Assembly (NCBI RefSeq): GCF_030499575.1
Contig: NZ_JASTLC010000001.1
Location: 9,944,001-10,008,000 of the forward strand
Reading direction: 5' to 3'
DNA from: Streptomyces sp. DG2A-72
GTDB taxonomy: Bacteria; Actinomycetota; Actinomycetes; Streptomycetales; Streptomycetaceae
DNA: 64,000 nt
Shown: positions 27,640-36,131 of the stretch, one piece after another
How positions within the stretch are numbered: position 1 is the first letter of the stretch
Layout of the letters: every line of letters begins with the position of its first letter
Position numbers and translations under genes: made by a program
The notes under the pieces: model-generated
Told to the model about the DNA's origin: nothing
What the model saw: only the letters and a program-made list of their open reading frames with translations
The model's database searches: none

Positions 27640-29252
27640 CGGGCGGTCTCCTCGGCGTCACCGCGGTCCTGGTCGTCGTGGACATCACCCGGAGTCTGGG
27701 TGGGGATGGTGGCCGGGAACAGGCCCTCGGGCCCGTGCAGGAAGGCCGCGGCCCCGGCGTCGCCGGTCTCCGGTTCCGGGTCGGTCTCGGTGCCGGCGAC
27801 CAGGATGCCCTTGACCGTGCGGTAGGACGGATCGCCGACCGCGGCCGCCTTCCTGCAGGCTGCCTCAAGTCTGGTGTCGCCGTACTTCTTCCGCAGCCCG
27901 AGGACCCCTTGGGCGGCGCGGAGTCGGTAGAGGGCGTTGACCTCCAGCAACTGGTCGATCACTTCCCGGCAGGCGTCCCCGACCTGTGAGGCTTGGCCGC
28001 GGCACCAGATCGGCGTCCGCATCTGGAAAGCGATCTTCTCGGGCGGGTAGTCGTTCTTGTCGGTGCGCTTGCCCTGCTCAAGTGCCGCATGGGTCTTGAC
28101 CAGCTCCCCCTCGTGGAAGATCTGCACTACGGCAGCGGTGGAGCGGACATCGACGCGGCGGCCGATCAGCTTCCAGGGCACCGAGTAGAGAGTGCGGCCG
28201 ACCTTGACGTGGATGTCCGGGCCGACCGTCGCCTTCGACCATCTGGCCAGCACGAACGGCTCCTGCGGCAGGGGCAGCAGGGCCTGGGCCTCCACTGCCT
28301 CGAACACCGACAGCGGCTTCGCGCCGCCCAGCGGGCGGCACCGGCGCTGACCGGCGACGTTCCTCGCCCAGAGCAGGGCCTCGGCCTGCATCTGCTCCAG
28401 CGAGGTGAACGTCCGCCCGCTCCAGAACGAATCGCGGACATAGGGCATGGGCCGCTCCACCCTGGGCTTGTCCTTCGGCTTCGCAGCGCGGGCCGGGTCC
28501 ACCAACGTGCTGTAGTAGAAGGCGAGTTCGGCATACGACTTGTTGATCTGCGGGTCGTAGAGATCCGGTTTGTCCACCCCGGTCTTGAGGTTGTCCGGCA
28601 CCAGACGGCGCGGGACGCCGCCGAAGAAGCGGAATGCTTCCACATGTGCGAGGGTCCAGGCGTGCTGGTCCATGTGCACCACGGGGCGGACGAACATGTG
28701 CCGCGAGGCGGGCAGCACCATCACGAACGCCCAGATCCTGTGCCGCCTCCCAGTGGCCGGGTCGATCCACTGCCCCAGGAAGCCGTAGTCGATCTGGGCC
28801 TCCGAGCCCGGCTCGACATCCTCCCGCAGCACCGTGACCTTGGAGCGGGCCGCCTCGTCGGGCAGGTTCTCGTGCACCCAGCGGCGGAACGTCGACAGCG
28901 ACACCTTCAACTTGCCTTCGTCCCGAAGACGTTGGTGGATCGTGGTGACCGTCGTCGTCTTCAGCAGTTCTTTGACGTAGTCGCGGTGCGGCTCGATCTC
29001 TCCCCATCGAACCTGGTTCAGCTTCCGGCTGGCCAGCTCCGGGAACCAGCTCTTGAGCAGTTTGGCCCAGTCCGTCTCGCTCATGGGCGGCCCGCCCGGG
29101 GTGATCCCGGCCGCCTCCGCCGGCGCCAGGTACTTCCTGATCGTCTTGCGGTCCACCCCCAGTGAGGCGGACACCTGGCTCTTGGACCGGCCCGCGTACC
29201 AGTGCACGTAGATCTCGACGATGTCGACCACTGTGAAAGTTCTCCTTGCCAT
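27636..29252 (-). CDS. istA: IS21-type transposase IstA
   Basis: A 538-residue IstA transposase. The N-terminal helix-turn-helix (YAGRSKSQVSASLGVDRKTI) is followed by the DDE integrase core: Asp in EAQIDYGFLGQW, Asp in RRLVPDNLKTGV, Glu in KPRVERPMPYVRDSFW. A C-terminal Mu-type domain follows (KVGRTLYSVPWKLIGRRVDV). The ATG at 29252 is preceded by a purine-rich AAGGAGAA box; residues further upstream are non-native. The gene is intact and overlaps istB by 4 nt. Confidence 0.95.
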   Translation of the reverse strand: MARRTFTVVDIVEIYVHWYAGRSKSQVSASLGVDRKTIRKYLAPAEAAGITPGGPPMSETDWAKLLKSWFPELASRKLNQVRWGEIEPHRDYVKELLKTTTVTTIHQRLRDEGKLKVSLSTFRRWVHENLPDEAARSKVTVLREDVEPGSEAQIDYGFLGQWIDPATGRRHRIWAFVMVLPASRHMFVRPVVHMDQHAWTLAHVEAFRFFGGVPRRLVPDNLKTGVDKPDLYDPQINKSYAELAFYYSTLVDPARAAKPKDKPRVERPMPYVRDSFWSGRTFTSLEQMQAEALLWARNVAGQRRCRPLGGAKPLSVFEAVEAQALLPLPQEPFVLARWSKATVGPDIHVKVGRTLYSVPWKLIGRRVDVRSTAAVVQIFHEGELVKTHAALEQGKRTDKNDYPPEKIAFQMRTPIWCRGQASQVGDACREVIDQLLEVNALYRLRAAQGVLGLRKKYGDTRLEAACRKAAAVGDPSYRTVKGILVAGTETDPEPETGDAGAAAFLHGPEGLFPATIPTQTPGDVHDDQDRGDAEETAR

Positions 29253-29513
29253 CCGGTGCGTCCGTCGGCCTCTCGGCTCGCAAATCGAGGGACCGCGACG
29301 ACTCCGAGAGGTCAGGACCCTCAACCCGGCACCGGCATGCCCATGGGGAACCCGACCGATTCGCAAGGAATGGCTAACATCAACTCAAACCACACAAAAC
29401 AGGGAACATCGCACCAGTTCGAGCATGGTCAGCAGCACCGCCGCTGGTCAGCGTCCCGGTGGGGAATCGTGACCACAGGGGTGGGGAATTACGTGACGCT
29501 GATCATGCAGATC

Positions 29514-29538
29514 GTGGGGAATTGCCTGACCGTCGACA
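29514..29538. repeat. IS21-type element, istA-side terminal inverted repeat
   Basis: The reverse complement starts TGTCGACGGTCAGGCAATTC. Two further ATTCCCCACC-type repeats lie inside (about 29485-29505 and about 29457-29470), giving the multiple transposase sites usual for this end. Confidence 0.9.
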
Positions 29539-29776
29539 CGGTGATCAGGCCGCGTAGCTGTTCCGGCCGGAGCGGTGAGTTCACCGGGTCGCCCTGACGG
29601 GTTCCCCGATGCTGCCCGGCCTGTGGTGCCGGAGCGCGTTCATGGCCTTCGGCCAGCTCAACTTCCCGTCCTTTCCGCGTCGTTGGGGATGCGTGCGATC
29701 GGTGCTCCGCCTGTTGCTACCTGTGGGGCATTCTGCCTAAGCAGACAGGATGAGGGCGTAGATCCGGACGTCGGCA

Positions 29777-30253
29777 TCAGGGGCTGTCGTGTGCCTTCGG
29801 TACGGCACGCAGGGACGAGCCCTCGGCGACCTGGGTGCGCAGACGCTCGATCTCGTCGTGCTGGGCGGCCAGCCGGGAGATCGCCATGGTCTTGAACTCG
29901 GTCAGCTCGGCCAGTTGCTCATCTCGGGCGGCGATCCGCTTCTTCAGCTCGTCGACCTGCTGTTTGAGCCGGTCGACCTGGGCATCCCGAGAGTCGGCTA
30001 TCTCTCCGGCGGCCCGGAGTTCCCCAAGTCGTCGTGTGAACTCTTCGGCGAGGTGCTGGTAGGGCCCGGGCCTGAGGGTGCCGTCGCGGTTGTTCTTCGG
30101 GTAGAAGCCGGTGCGGGTGACGCCGGCTGTGGCGGCAAGGGTTTTCAGGTCGGCTCTGCCGCCGGGAGGGAGGTTGCCGGCCAGGATGCGGTCCATGGCC
30201 ACGCGGATCGCAGCCTCGTTGCGGGCCTTGTCCGTTTCGGTGAGCCGGGCCAC
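29777..30253 (-). CDS. DUF6262/TnpC-like small coiled-coil protein of the recombinase module
   Basis: A 158-residue protein starting at GTG 30253, 2 nt after the stop of recombinase 3. The N-terminal half has a helix-turn-helix look (LKTLAATAGVTRTGFYPKN, which also fits specific DNA contact). The C-terminal half is a long coiled coil (DAQVDRLKQQVDELKKRIAA; TEFKTMAISRLAAQHDEIER). It occupies the position of TnpC in Tn554-like elements, where a small protein assists two tyrosine recombinases and affects orientation or efficiency. It is probably the last gene of the four-gene module. Confidence 0.7.
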   Translation of the reverse strand: MARLTETDKARNEAAIRVAMDRILAGNLPPGGRADLKTLAATAGVTRTGFYPKNNRDGTLRPGPYQHLAEEFTRRLGELRAAGEIADSRDAQVDRLKQQVDELKKRIAARDEQLAELTEFKTMAISRLAAQHDEIERLRTQVAEGSSLRAVPKAHDSP

Positions 30254-30255
30254 GG

Positions 30256-32352
30256 TCAGCCCCTCCCATCAGGTGCGCCGGCGGCGTCGATCGCGGCGAC
30301 GACCCTCAGGGCGCGCTCGCGTTCGGGATCGAGTCGCTGCTTCTCGCCCTTGGCGATGCGGGGGCTGGCGAGGAAGGCGTCGATGCTCTGGGCGTGTCCG
30401 GCCCAGACGGGGCGGTGACAGGGGTGGTGGGTGGCTTGCGGGCAGCGGGCCGAGTCGCACATCCCCACCAGCGGCTTCTTCGCGTCCGGGGTTCCGGCCA
30501 GCCGCAGGCACAGGGCCTTGGCCGGGTCCCTAAACCAGCAGAAGTTCGCCGCTCCGACGTGGAGGGTCCCCGCGAGCTTGCGCAGCAGGTTCTCCAGGTG
30601 CCGGTCGTCGTGGAGGATCTTCGGATCAGTGCGGGCGGCGTCCCTCAGCGCGGTGTCGATGTGCGTGAAGGCATCGATGAGGCCGCGGGCGCCGGGCCCG
30701 GCGGGCATGATCCCGGCCTGGGCGTCGCGGAATGCCTTCACGGTCAATCCCAGATGCTCCTCTTCCTCCGTGGCCTCGACCTCCGCGTGGAAGAGGCGCT
30801 GCGAGCCGCCAGGGCGCGCGGCATACCCCTCTGTTGTGGCCACGCTGATGTGTTTCAGAGCCACCTTGGCCGCGAGGAGTCCGCCGGGCCGCTTGGCGAT
30901 CGACAGGGCCAGCGTGCGCCGCAGCATGCGGGACCCACACGGCCCGCTCGGGATCACGGGCAGCCCCCAGTGCGCGCGCAGACCGGTGCGCTCCAGCCAG
31001 GCCCGCAGGGTGCGCACCCGCACGGTGAACTCGACGTTGCCGAACAGCGCCTCGCCGCGGGGGCGGCCGACGAGCCGTTCGGCCAGGGCGACGGCGCGGT
31101 CGACGTGCTCGATGACCACTCACTCGTCCGGGACGCCGCCGAACCGCTGGTTTTTGACGACCTTGCCGGACAGGCGGAAACGCCGCCCGCCGGCCACGGT
31201 CCGTACGGTGGTGCGGCACCCCACTTCCAGCTCAAGCAGCTCGGAGGACCGCATCCCGGAGAGCGCCGAGGTCACCACGGCGCAGGCGGTCAGCATGTTC
31301 CCCACGGCGGTGCGCAGGTCGTCGGCGGCCAGCGGCGCGGTCCACGGGACCGGCTCGTTGTCACCGTAGCGGGGGATGCTCGGTGCGTTGCGCGCCCAGG
31401 GGCCGGCGAAGCCCATGTCCTTGGCCACCTCCACGAGGACGGGGGCCAGGTGCGGCTTGGCCGTATCAGCGATCTTCCGGAAGCCCGCGAGGCTCACCAG
31501 GTGGCGCCAGGCCAGCGGGCGCAGCGGATCACCGTGCAGGTGCGTGTACCGGGCGATCTGGTTGGCGGAGATCTTCGGCAGCGGTTCGGCCCGCTCGCGG
31601 AACTCCTCGCACAGCGCCTTGAGCCGCGGGACATCGGCGATGCGTGCCACCGGTCCCTTCGCCCGCATCTCCTCATGCGCGCGCCGGTCCTCCACCACAT
31701 CGGCGACGTGTGGGCCCACCACCTCGACCAGGTACAGGCACGTCGCCAGAAGCGGCTGCAGCAGCTCATCCGGCACCGGCTGCACGGCGTTCTCGCCGCG
31801 CGCCTTCACGCCGGTCACCGCCGCAGCAGGACGCCCATCCCACGGGACGAACCCTGCCCGGTAGGCGTCGGTGGACAGCAACTCGGCGTACAGAGCGATC
31901 ACCTGCACCGTCCGCACCACGATGGTCACGGACTCCGGGTCAAGGCGCCAGCGCGGCAGGCCCCGCAACGGGGCGGACCAGGACTGCTCCTCCAGATGCC
32001 GCGCGCACATCTCCTGTGTGGCCTCGGCCAGGCGGTGGATCCCGCAGCTGGTGAGGTAGTTGAACCACAAGGTGAGGTAGACGAGATAGCGATAGCAGGT
32101 GCGCGGGCTGCGCGTGGTGCGCGGGGCGTGCGGGCACTCGACGACCGCCTCGTGTTGGGGCGCCAGGAGAGCCAGGAGGATCTCCTTGGCAACCACCCGC
32201 CACGCGGGGTTGAGGATCGGGGTGAAGTCCCAGTCCAGCTCGTACGGTGCGATCTGCCGGTGGGCGTCGGCCAGGTCCATGCGCCACCGGTCCTGGTCGA
32301 AGACGACCCGGCGCGCACCGGCGGCAAGGCGCAGGCTGGCGACGTCGCACAC
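30256..32352 (-). pseudogene. Tyrosine recombinase 3 of the trio, split by an in-frame TGA
   Basis: One frame runs from about 32352 to 30256 and would encode about 698 residues, but a TGA at 31120-31122 interrupts it. Before the stop are the first catalytic Arg (SALSGMRSSELLELEVG) and FRLSGKVVKNQRFGGVPDE. After it the same frame continues VVIEHVDRAVALAERLVG, LRRTLALSIAKRPGG and LKHISVATTEGYAAR, with the distal Arg, His and Tyr. The two catalytic halves are thus separated. The stop probably replaces a Trp codon. The second half starts with GTG directly after the stop, so reinitiation is possible. The true start is uncertain: the ATG at 32423 overlaps recombinase 2 but is out of frame. The C-terminal region carries a Cys-rich patch (VGMCDSARCPQATHHPCH). 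Confidence 0.8.
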
Positions 32353-32419
32353 GTCGGCTCCGGCGAAGGCGGAGCGTGCCCGGCGCGGTGCGGTGCGGTA
32401 GCGGTGATCGGGCGGGGCA

Positions 32420-34162
32420 TCATGCGCTGATCTCCTCGGGGCGCAAAGGCAGTTCGGTGTCGTCGTCGGCCACCTCCAGGCGGGCGCGATCCACCGCGGT
32501 CTGCGACAACTCGGCGAGCTTGGGCAGGATCTCGTTGTCCAGGCGGTCGGCGTACGGGCCGAAGCTGCGCAGGAACTGCTCGATAGGCATTTGCCGGAAC
32601 TGCCGGGCGAAGAACGCCTTCAGCCGCAGCAGGTTCGCCGAGTGCCGGGGCAGGAACAGAGCCAGCGGGCACAGCAGACACACCCAGGGCCTGGCCGGGC
32701 ACGGCTTGCCCTTCGGGCCGTGCAGCCCGGCGAGCTGGTCCGCGCACGCGGCGGTGAACACATCCCGTTCCCCGCCGAGCAGCTCGGCCAGTGCCCCCTC
32801 GTCCAGCTCTAGGCGCCTGACCGCCTCGGGAAAGGCACGAGCGGCCTTGGCAGCCGTCTCGCTGGACAGCACGACCGGTGGGAGGGCCTTGCGCAGCACG
32901 TCCGCCTGCCCGTCCTCGATGATCGACTCAACAGCCTCCAGCTGCGCGGGCGTTGTCGGCGTCACATAGTGGTCGCCCTCGGTACGGGAGGTGTGATTGG
33001 GGTCGATCGTCGTCCGGCCGGTCCACCCCCGCCGCGCCAACCGCTCCTCGTAGGTGGTGCGGATCCGGCTGCGGTTCACCTCCAGCCGTGCACCCCAGTC
33101 GTCGAGCAGGTTCAGGTGCCGGATGAGGTCACGTTGCGGCTTGTTGTTCTTCTGCAGCCCGAGCACACCGTTGACGCCGTGCGGCTCGCAGGCGATCCAC
33201 AGAGCCTGGCGCAACTCCTCGGGCGCGAACCTCCGCAGCGGCTCGGCGTGGGTCAGCCACCGCTGAAGCAGCCGGACCGCCTCGCGGGGAGGCGTAGCGC
33301 CCTCCGGCCCGCTGCGGCCCTTGTAGTAGCTCAGCAGGACCGTCGAATCGCCGGCCCACTCGATGTCCCCCAGCTCCAGGTCCGCAATGCCGTCCGGGAC
33401 GAGACCGCTGTACATGCCGAACAGCAGCCGGTACGCCGTCTGCACCCGTGGAGTCGGGAACAGTGCCTCCCGTACCCACCGCAGTGCGGCGTACGACCCG
33501 GCGGGACCGTCGGGACGCCTGCGCACGTAGCCCTTGATGTACTCCACATAGGCCAGCCCGGACATCGGGCCGTCACGCAGCAGGAGGTGGGCGATGTCGG
33601 CCTCGCTGTGCCGCCGGCTCGCACGCGGATCCTGTCCCGCCTCTGCCGCCTTCAGTATCTCCCGCTGCCGATGGCGGCTCTCCTCGACGACCGTCCGGCA
33701 GGCGGAGTGCATCCGCTCCCACTCGTCGTCGGTGTACGCCTCGTACGACCCAACCGGGGGGTGCGGCAGGATCGCGTGCCCCTCCAGCAGCGCCCTCACC
33801 TCTGGTCGCAGGCACCTGTTCTCGTCGTCCAGGGCCTTCAGCACGATCCGGGTGTCGCACTCGCGCTCGTGTGTCCCTGCCATCCAGTAGCGCAGCAGCA
33901 GCGCCTTCGTGAGATCCCCCGCCGATTCGGCGAAGCCCATCGTCGCCAGCTTCTTGACCATCTGCCGCACCGAGACGGCGTACTTCTGGGCCGTGTTCTC
34001 CGCTCCGATACCGCCGTGCGGATGGGCGCATCCGGCCAGGCCCACTGCGAGGTCCCGGGCGAGCTGCGGGTTCGGCAGCCCGGCAAGACGGGCCGTCCAC
34101 GTGCTGCCGTTGCGCAGTACGAACCGGACCGCCAGGGGCTCCTCGATCACGACGGCGGGCAT
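32420..34162 (-). CDS. Tyrosine recombinase 2 of the trio (divergent active site)
   Basis: A 580-residue protein from the ATG at 34162, which overlaps the recombinase-1 stop (TGATG). The N-terminal part resembles a core-binding domain. The catalytic region is degenerate: where the first Arg is expected the sequence is LFGMYSGLVPDGIADLELGD, while possible later residues occur in NRSRIRTTYEERLARRG and PNHTSRTEGDHYV. The C-terminus has a Cys pair (PWVCLLCPLALFLPRHSANL). In Tn554- and RIT-type modules the second recombinase is essential even when its motifs diverge. Adjacent recombinases confirm the assignment. Confidence 0.75.
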   Translation of the reverse strand: MPAVVIEEPLAVRFVLRNGSTWTARLAGLPNPQLARDLAVGLAGCAHPHGGIGAENTAQKYAVSVRQMVKKLATMGFAESAGDLTKALLLRYWMAGTHERECDTRIVLKALDDENRCLRPEVRALLEGHAILPHPPVGSYEAYTDDEWERMHSACRTVVEESRHRQREILKAAEAGQDPRASRRHSEADIAHLLLRDGPMSGLAYVEYIKGYVRRRPDGPAGSYAALRWVREALFPTPRVQTAYRLLFGMYSGLVPDGIADLELGDIEWAGDSTVLLSYYKGRSGPEGATPPREAVRLLQRWLTHAEPLRRFAPEELRQALWIACEPHGVNGVLGLQKNNKPQRDLIRHLNLLDDWGARLEVNRSRIRTTYEERLARRGWTGRTTIDPNHTSRTEGDHYVTPTTPAQLEAVESIIEDGQADVLRKALPPVVLSSETAAKAARAFPEAVRRLELDEGALAELLGGERDVFTAACADQLAGLHGPKGKPCPARPWVCLLCPLALFLPRHSANLLRLKAFFARQFRQMPIEQFLRSFGPYADRLDNEILPKLAELSQTAVDRARLEVADDDTELPLRPEEISA

Positions 34163-35628
34163 CAGGCTCCCACCTCGTCCCCGTCGAACTCGGACTCCAC
34201 CTCGTCGGCCGCCGCCCGCGGCACATCGAGCCCCAGGCGTTCCGCCGTCTCCCGGTACGCCTCGCGGTAGATCCGGGTCACGTCCAGGCGCGCGACATAA
34301 ACTTCCGTGGAGAGCACGCTGGAGTGCCCCAGCAAGTCCCGCAGCACCAGCATCGGTTCGTGCCTGGTCAGATACAGCGCGAGCGCGGCGTCCTCGCCGG
34401 CCGTCAGGACCAGCTCCGCCGCCCGCTGGTAGTAGCCGGTGATCAGCCGCTCCAACGTGGCCATGGCGAAGCTGTGCCTCAGCCGGTGCGGGGAGACCGT
34501 GGGAAACCGGGGCTCGAACCGCTCCCGGATCCGCACCGCCGTACGGCGGAAGACCGTCGCCCAGTCGACGAACGGCTTGCCCGTGGACTGCAACCCCACC
34601 AGCGGCGACTGACCCTCCGGTGTGACCAGGCACAACCGCTCGCGCAGCGTCAGCTTCCGCCATGAGCGCCGTACACCGTTGACCGTGGCACCCTCCCAGT
34701 CCGGGGCTTCCACGAGAAGCGGCTCACCCAACCGCCATGGCGGACGCCACACGAACCCCTCCGCCGACGCGGCCCGGTCCAGATCGATGTACCGGTGCAT
34801 GCGGGCCAGCGCGTCGTACGCGACCCAGGTCGCTCGGTCCTTCTTGCCCTTCGTCAGCGCCCTGCCCAGCGGGAACAGCACCGGCAGCGACGAACGCCGC
34901 CGCGGCATCGGCGGCACCTCGTAGATCGTCAGATGCGTGAACTCTTGCCGTCGGGGACCGCTGGACAAGACGAACTCACCCATCGCGGCATTCCGTGCTC
35001 CCTCACGACCCCGGAAGACCCGGTCCGGACAACCGTCGGGCTCAAGGCCCGCCAGGGCACGGACGAACAGGCCGCAGAAGTCCCGCTCCATGTACTTGAT
35101 CGACGTGTGAGGCCGCGGGCCACGCACCCGCGCGAGGTTCCGCTCGACGTCCACCAACACGCCGTCGGCGATGCGCTTGCCCATCCGGTACGTGAACGGG
35201 ACCCCCTGCGCAAACCCCTCGGCCCGGGCCCACCTGTAGAAGGCGGACAGATGACCGACATGGAGGTTCCAGGTAGTGCCGTCCCACCGCTTCTTCAACG
35301 GACCGGCGAAGCGGTACTCCGCATACATACTGAGCGCGGCACGCAGCTCCCGCCGCTCGCCCAGCGGATGAACCCCTCGGTCCTGCACAAAGGACATCCA
35401 CTCGCACAGCGTGTTCGCATGGTTTCGCCAAGTCCGTTCCGCCGGCGCACCGTCGAGAGGCAGCTCCCTCAGCCACCGATTCGCGACCGCCGCCGGCCGC
35501 AGCACGCCCGGAGCGTCCTCGAAACGGAGGTCGTCATCGACGAGGACGGGCATCCGGTCGCGGATCAGCGGCTGTCGATCAAGGCCCCAGGACTCCTGGC
35601 CTCTCGCGGAGAAGTTGATCAGGTGCAT
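34162..35628 (-). CDS. Tyrosine recombinase 1 of the trio
   Basis: A 488-residue phage-integrase-type recombinase. The N-terminal core-binding domain includes WRNHANTLCEWMSFVQDRG. The catalytic domain shows Arg I in LSSGPRRQEFTHLTIYE, the HxxR motif in SPHRLRHSFAMATLERL, the second His in LRDLLGHSSVLSTEVYVARL, and the nucleophile Tyr in the same VYV segment. It is the first gene of a leftward four-gene module with recombinases 2 and 3 and a DUF6262-like protein, as in Tn554-like or RIT (recombinase-in-trio) elements. It looks intact. A truncated copy of its first 100 codons occurs at 16.0-16.4 kb. Confidence 0.9.
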   Translation of the reverse strand: MHLINFSARGQESWGLDRQPLIRDRMPVLVDDDLRFEDAPGVLRPAAVANRWLRELPLDGAPAERTWRNHANTLCEWMSFVQDRGVHPLGERRELRAALSMYAEYRFAGPLKKRWDGTTWNLHVGHLSAFYRWARAEGFAQGVPFTYRMGKRIADGVLVDVERNLARVRGPRPHTSIKYMERDFCGLFVRALAGLEPDGCPDRVFRGREGARNAAMGEFVLSSGPRRQEFTHLTIYEVPPMPRRRSSLPVLFPLGRALTKGKKDRATWVAYDALARMHRYIDLDRAASAEGFVWRPPWRLGEPLLVEAPDWEGATVNGVRRSWRKLTLRERLCLVTPEGQSPLVGLQSTGKPFVDWATVFRRTAVRIRERFEPRFPTVSPHRLRHSFAMATLERLITGYYQRAAELVLTAGEDAALALYLTRHEPMLVLRDLLGHSSVLSTEVYVARLDVTRIYREAYRETAERLGLDVPRAAADEVESEFDGDEVGA

Positions 35629-35731
35629 GGCGTCGGACCCTAGATATCCAACATGACCTGCTGCAACAGACTGCGGTGAGCTCCACGAGAGAGTGGTCAG
35701 GAGAATGCGACACGCTGACTAAGCAGCGACT
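35334..35731. repeat. Recombinase-module 5' end, intact copy of the 16.0-kb repeat
   Basis: Direct repeat of 16005-16398 covering the start of recombinase 1 and about 100 bp upstream. The outermost common bases are CTAAGCAGCGACTTC. The octamer CTAAGCAG also occurs at about 29736-29743 beyond the far end of the module, so it may mark the recombination core. Confidence 0.7.
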
Positions 35732-35988
35732 TCCGAGTGATATGTCAGAGACCCGACCTGAACCTCGAAGGGCGCGAAGTCTGCAAGCTGCTTGGTGAGT
35801 TCGCCGACCAACTCGTCGCGTTCAAGCTGGGGGATGAGAGCCGCATGGCAGTCAGTGATCTGGTCGAGCGTGACATGCAGCCACTGAAGAGGAACCGGGG
35901 TGAGTGGGAAGTCCTTCAGAGCCTCGTTCGCGCTGGTGTAGGCCCGCAATCGGAATGTCCTGTTCCGACGTGGTGACCTGGGCTTCAC
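35719..35988 (-). pseudogene. Fragment of a 2'-5' RNA ligase-like gene cut by the recombinase module
   Basis: The leftward frame reads LKDFPLTPVPLQWLHVTLDQ, then LVGELTKQLADFAPFEVQVG and SLTYHSE. The HVT motif and context fit the 2'-5' RNA ligase superfamily (2H fold). The frame ends EVAA-stop, and those last residues come from the end of the recombinase module, so the gene was cut there; the second HxT half is missing. The upstream side fuses into the hairpin repeat at 35938-36050. Confidence 0.5.
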
Positions 35989-36050
35989 TCACCGTCTCAT
36001 TCGAGGGACACGGCATTTCTGTCTCACGATCTTGTCCCTTTACGCTGGCC
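35938..36050. repeat. Dispersed repeat, copy 1 (partial)
   Basis: Shares with 41979-42107 and 50495-50625 the order TGTAGG...ATTCGGAATG, then TCTCATTCG-GGGACA, then GTCTCACGATCTTGTCCC. Only the right arm of the hairpin found in the other copies is present; the left side is joined to the RNA-ligase fragment. Confidence 0.65.
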
Positions 36051-36131
36051 CGGCGCACCATGCGGAAGGTTGTGGCTGCGGTGAGGACGAGGGGCCCCGT
36101 CGTCTGCCGAGGGGCGGCAGGGCCGTCCGCG

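Larger units (their letters stand above)
25783..29538 (-). mobile_element. Complete IS21-type insertion element with two passenger genes
   Basis: The outer ends are near-perfect inverted repeats (25783-25807 and 29514-29538, beginning TGTCGACGGTCAGG, two mismatches in 25). Each is followed inside by a second repeat containing CGTCACGTAATTCCCCACCC, as in IS21-family multiple terminal sites. A perfect 5-bp direct repeat, CGGTG, flanks the element at 25778-25782 and 29539-29543. Inside are istA and istB. Unlike ordinary IS21 elements, about 1.07 kb lies between the istB stop and the nearest end. That space encodes a SnoaL-like protein and a YciI-like protein. The intact ends and target duplication suggest a fairly recent insertion. 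Confidence 0.9.

Noticed and set aside
27993..29165. Rightward open frame of 390 codons opposite istA
   Set aside because: Shadow of istA; composition rich in Arg, Leu, Asp and His without motifs.
30394..32430. Rightward open frame of 678 codons across recombinase 3
   Set aside because: Antisense to the recombinase, whose motifs are conserved; no ribosome-binding site.
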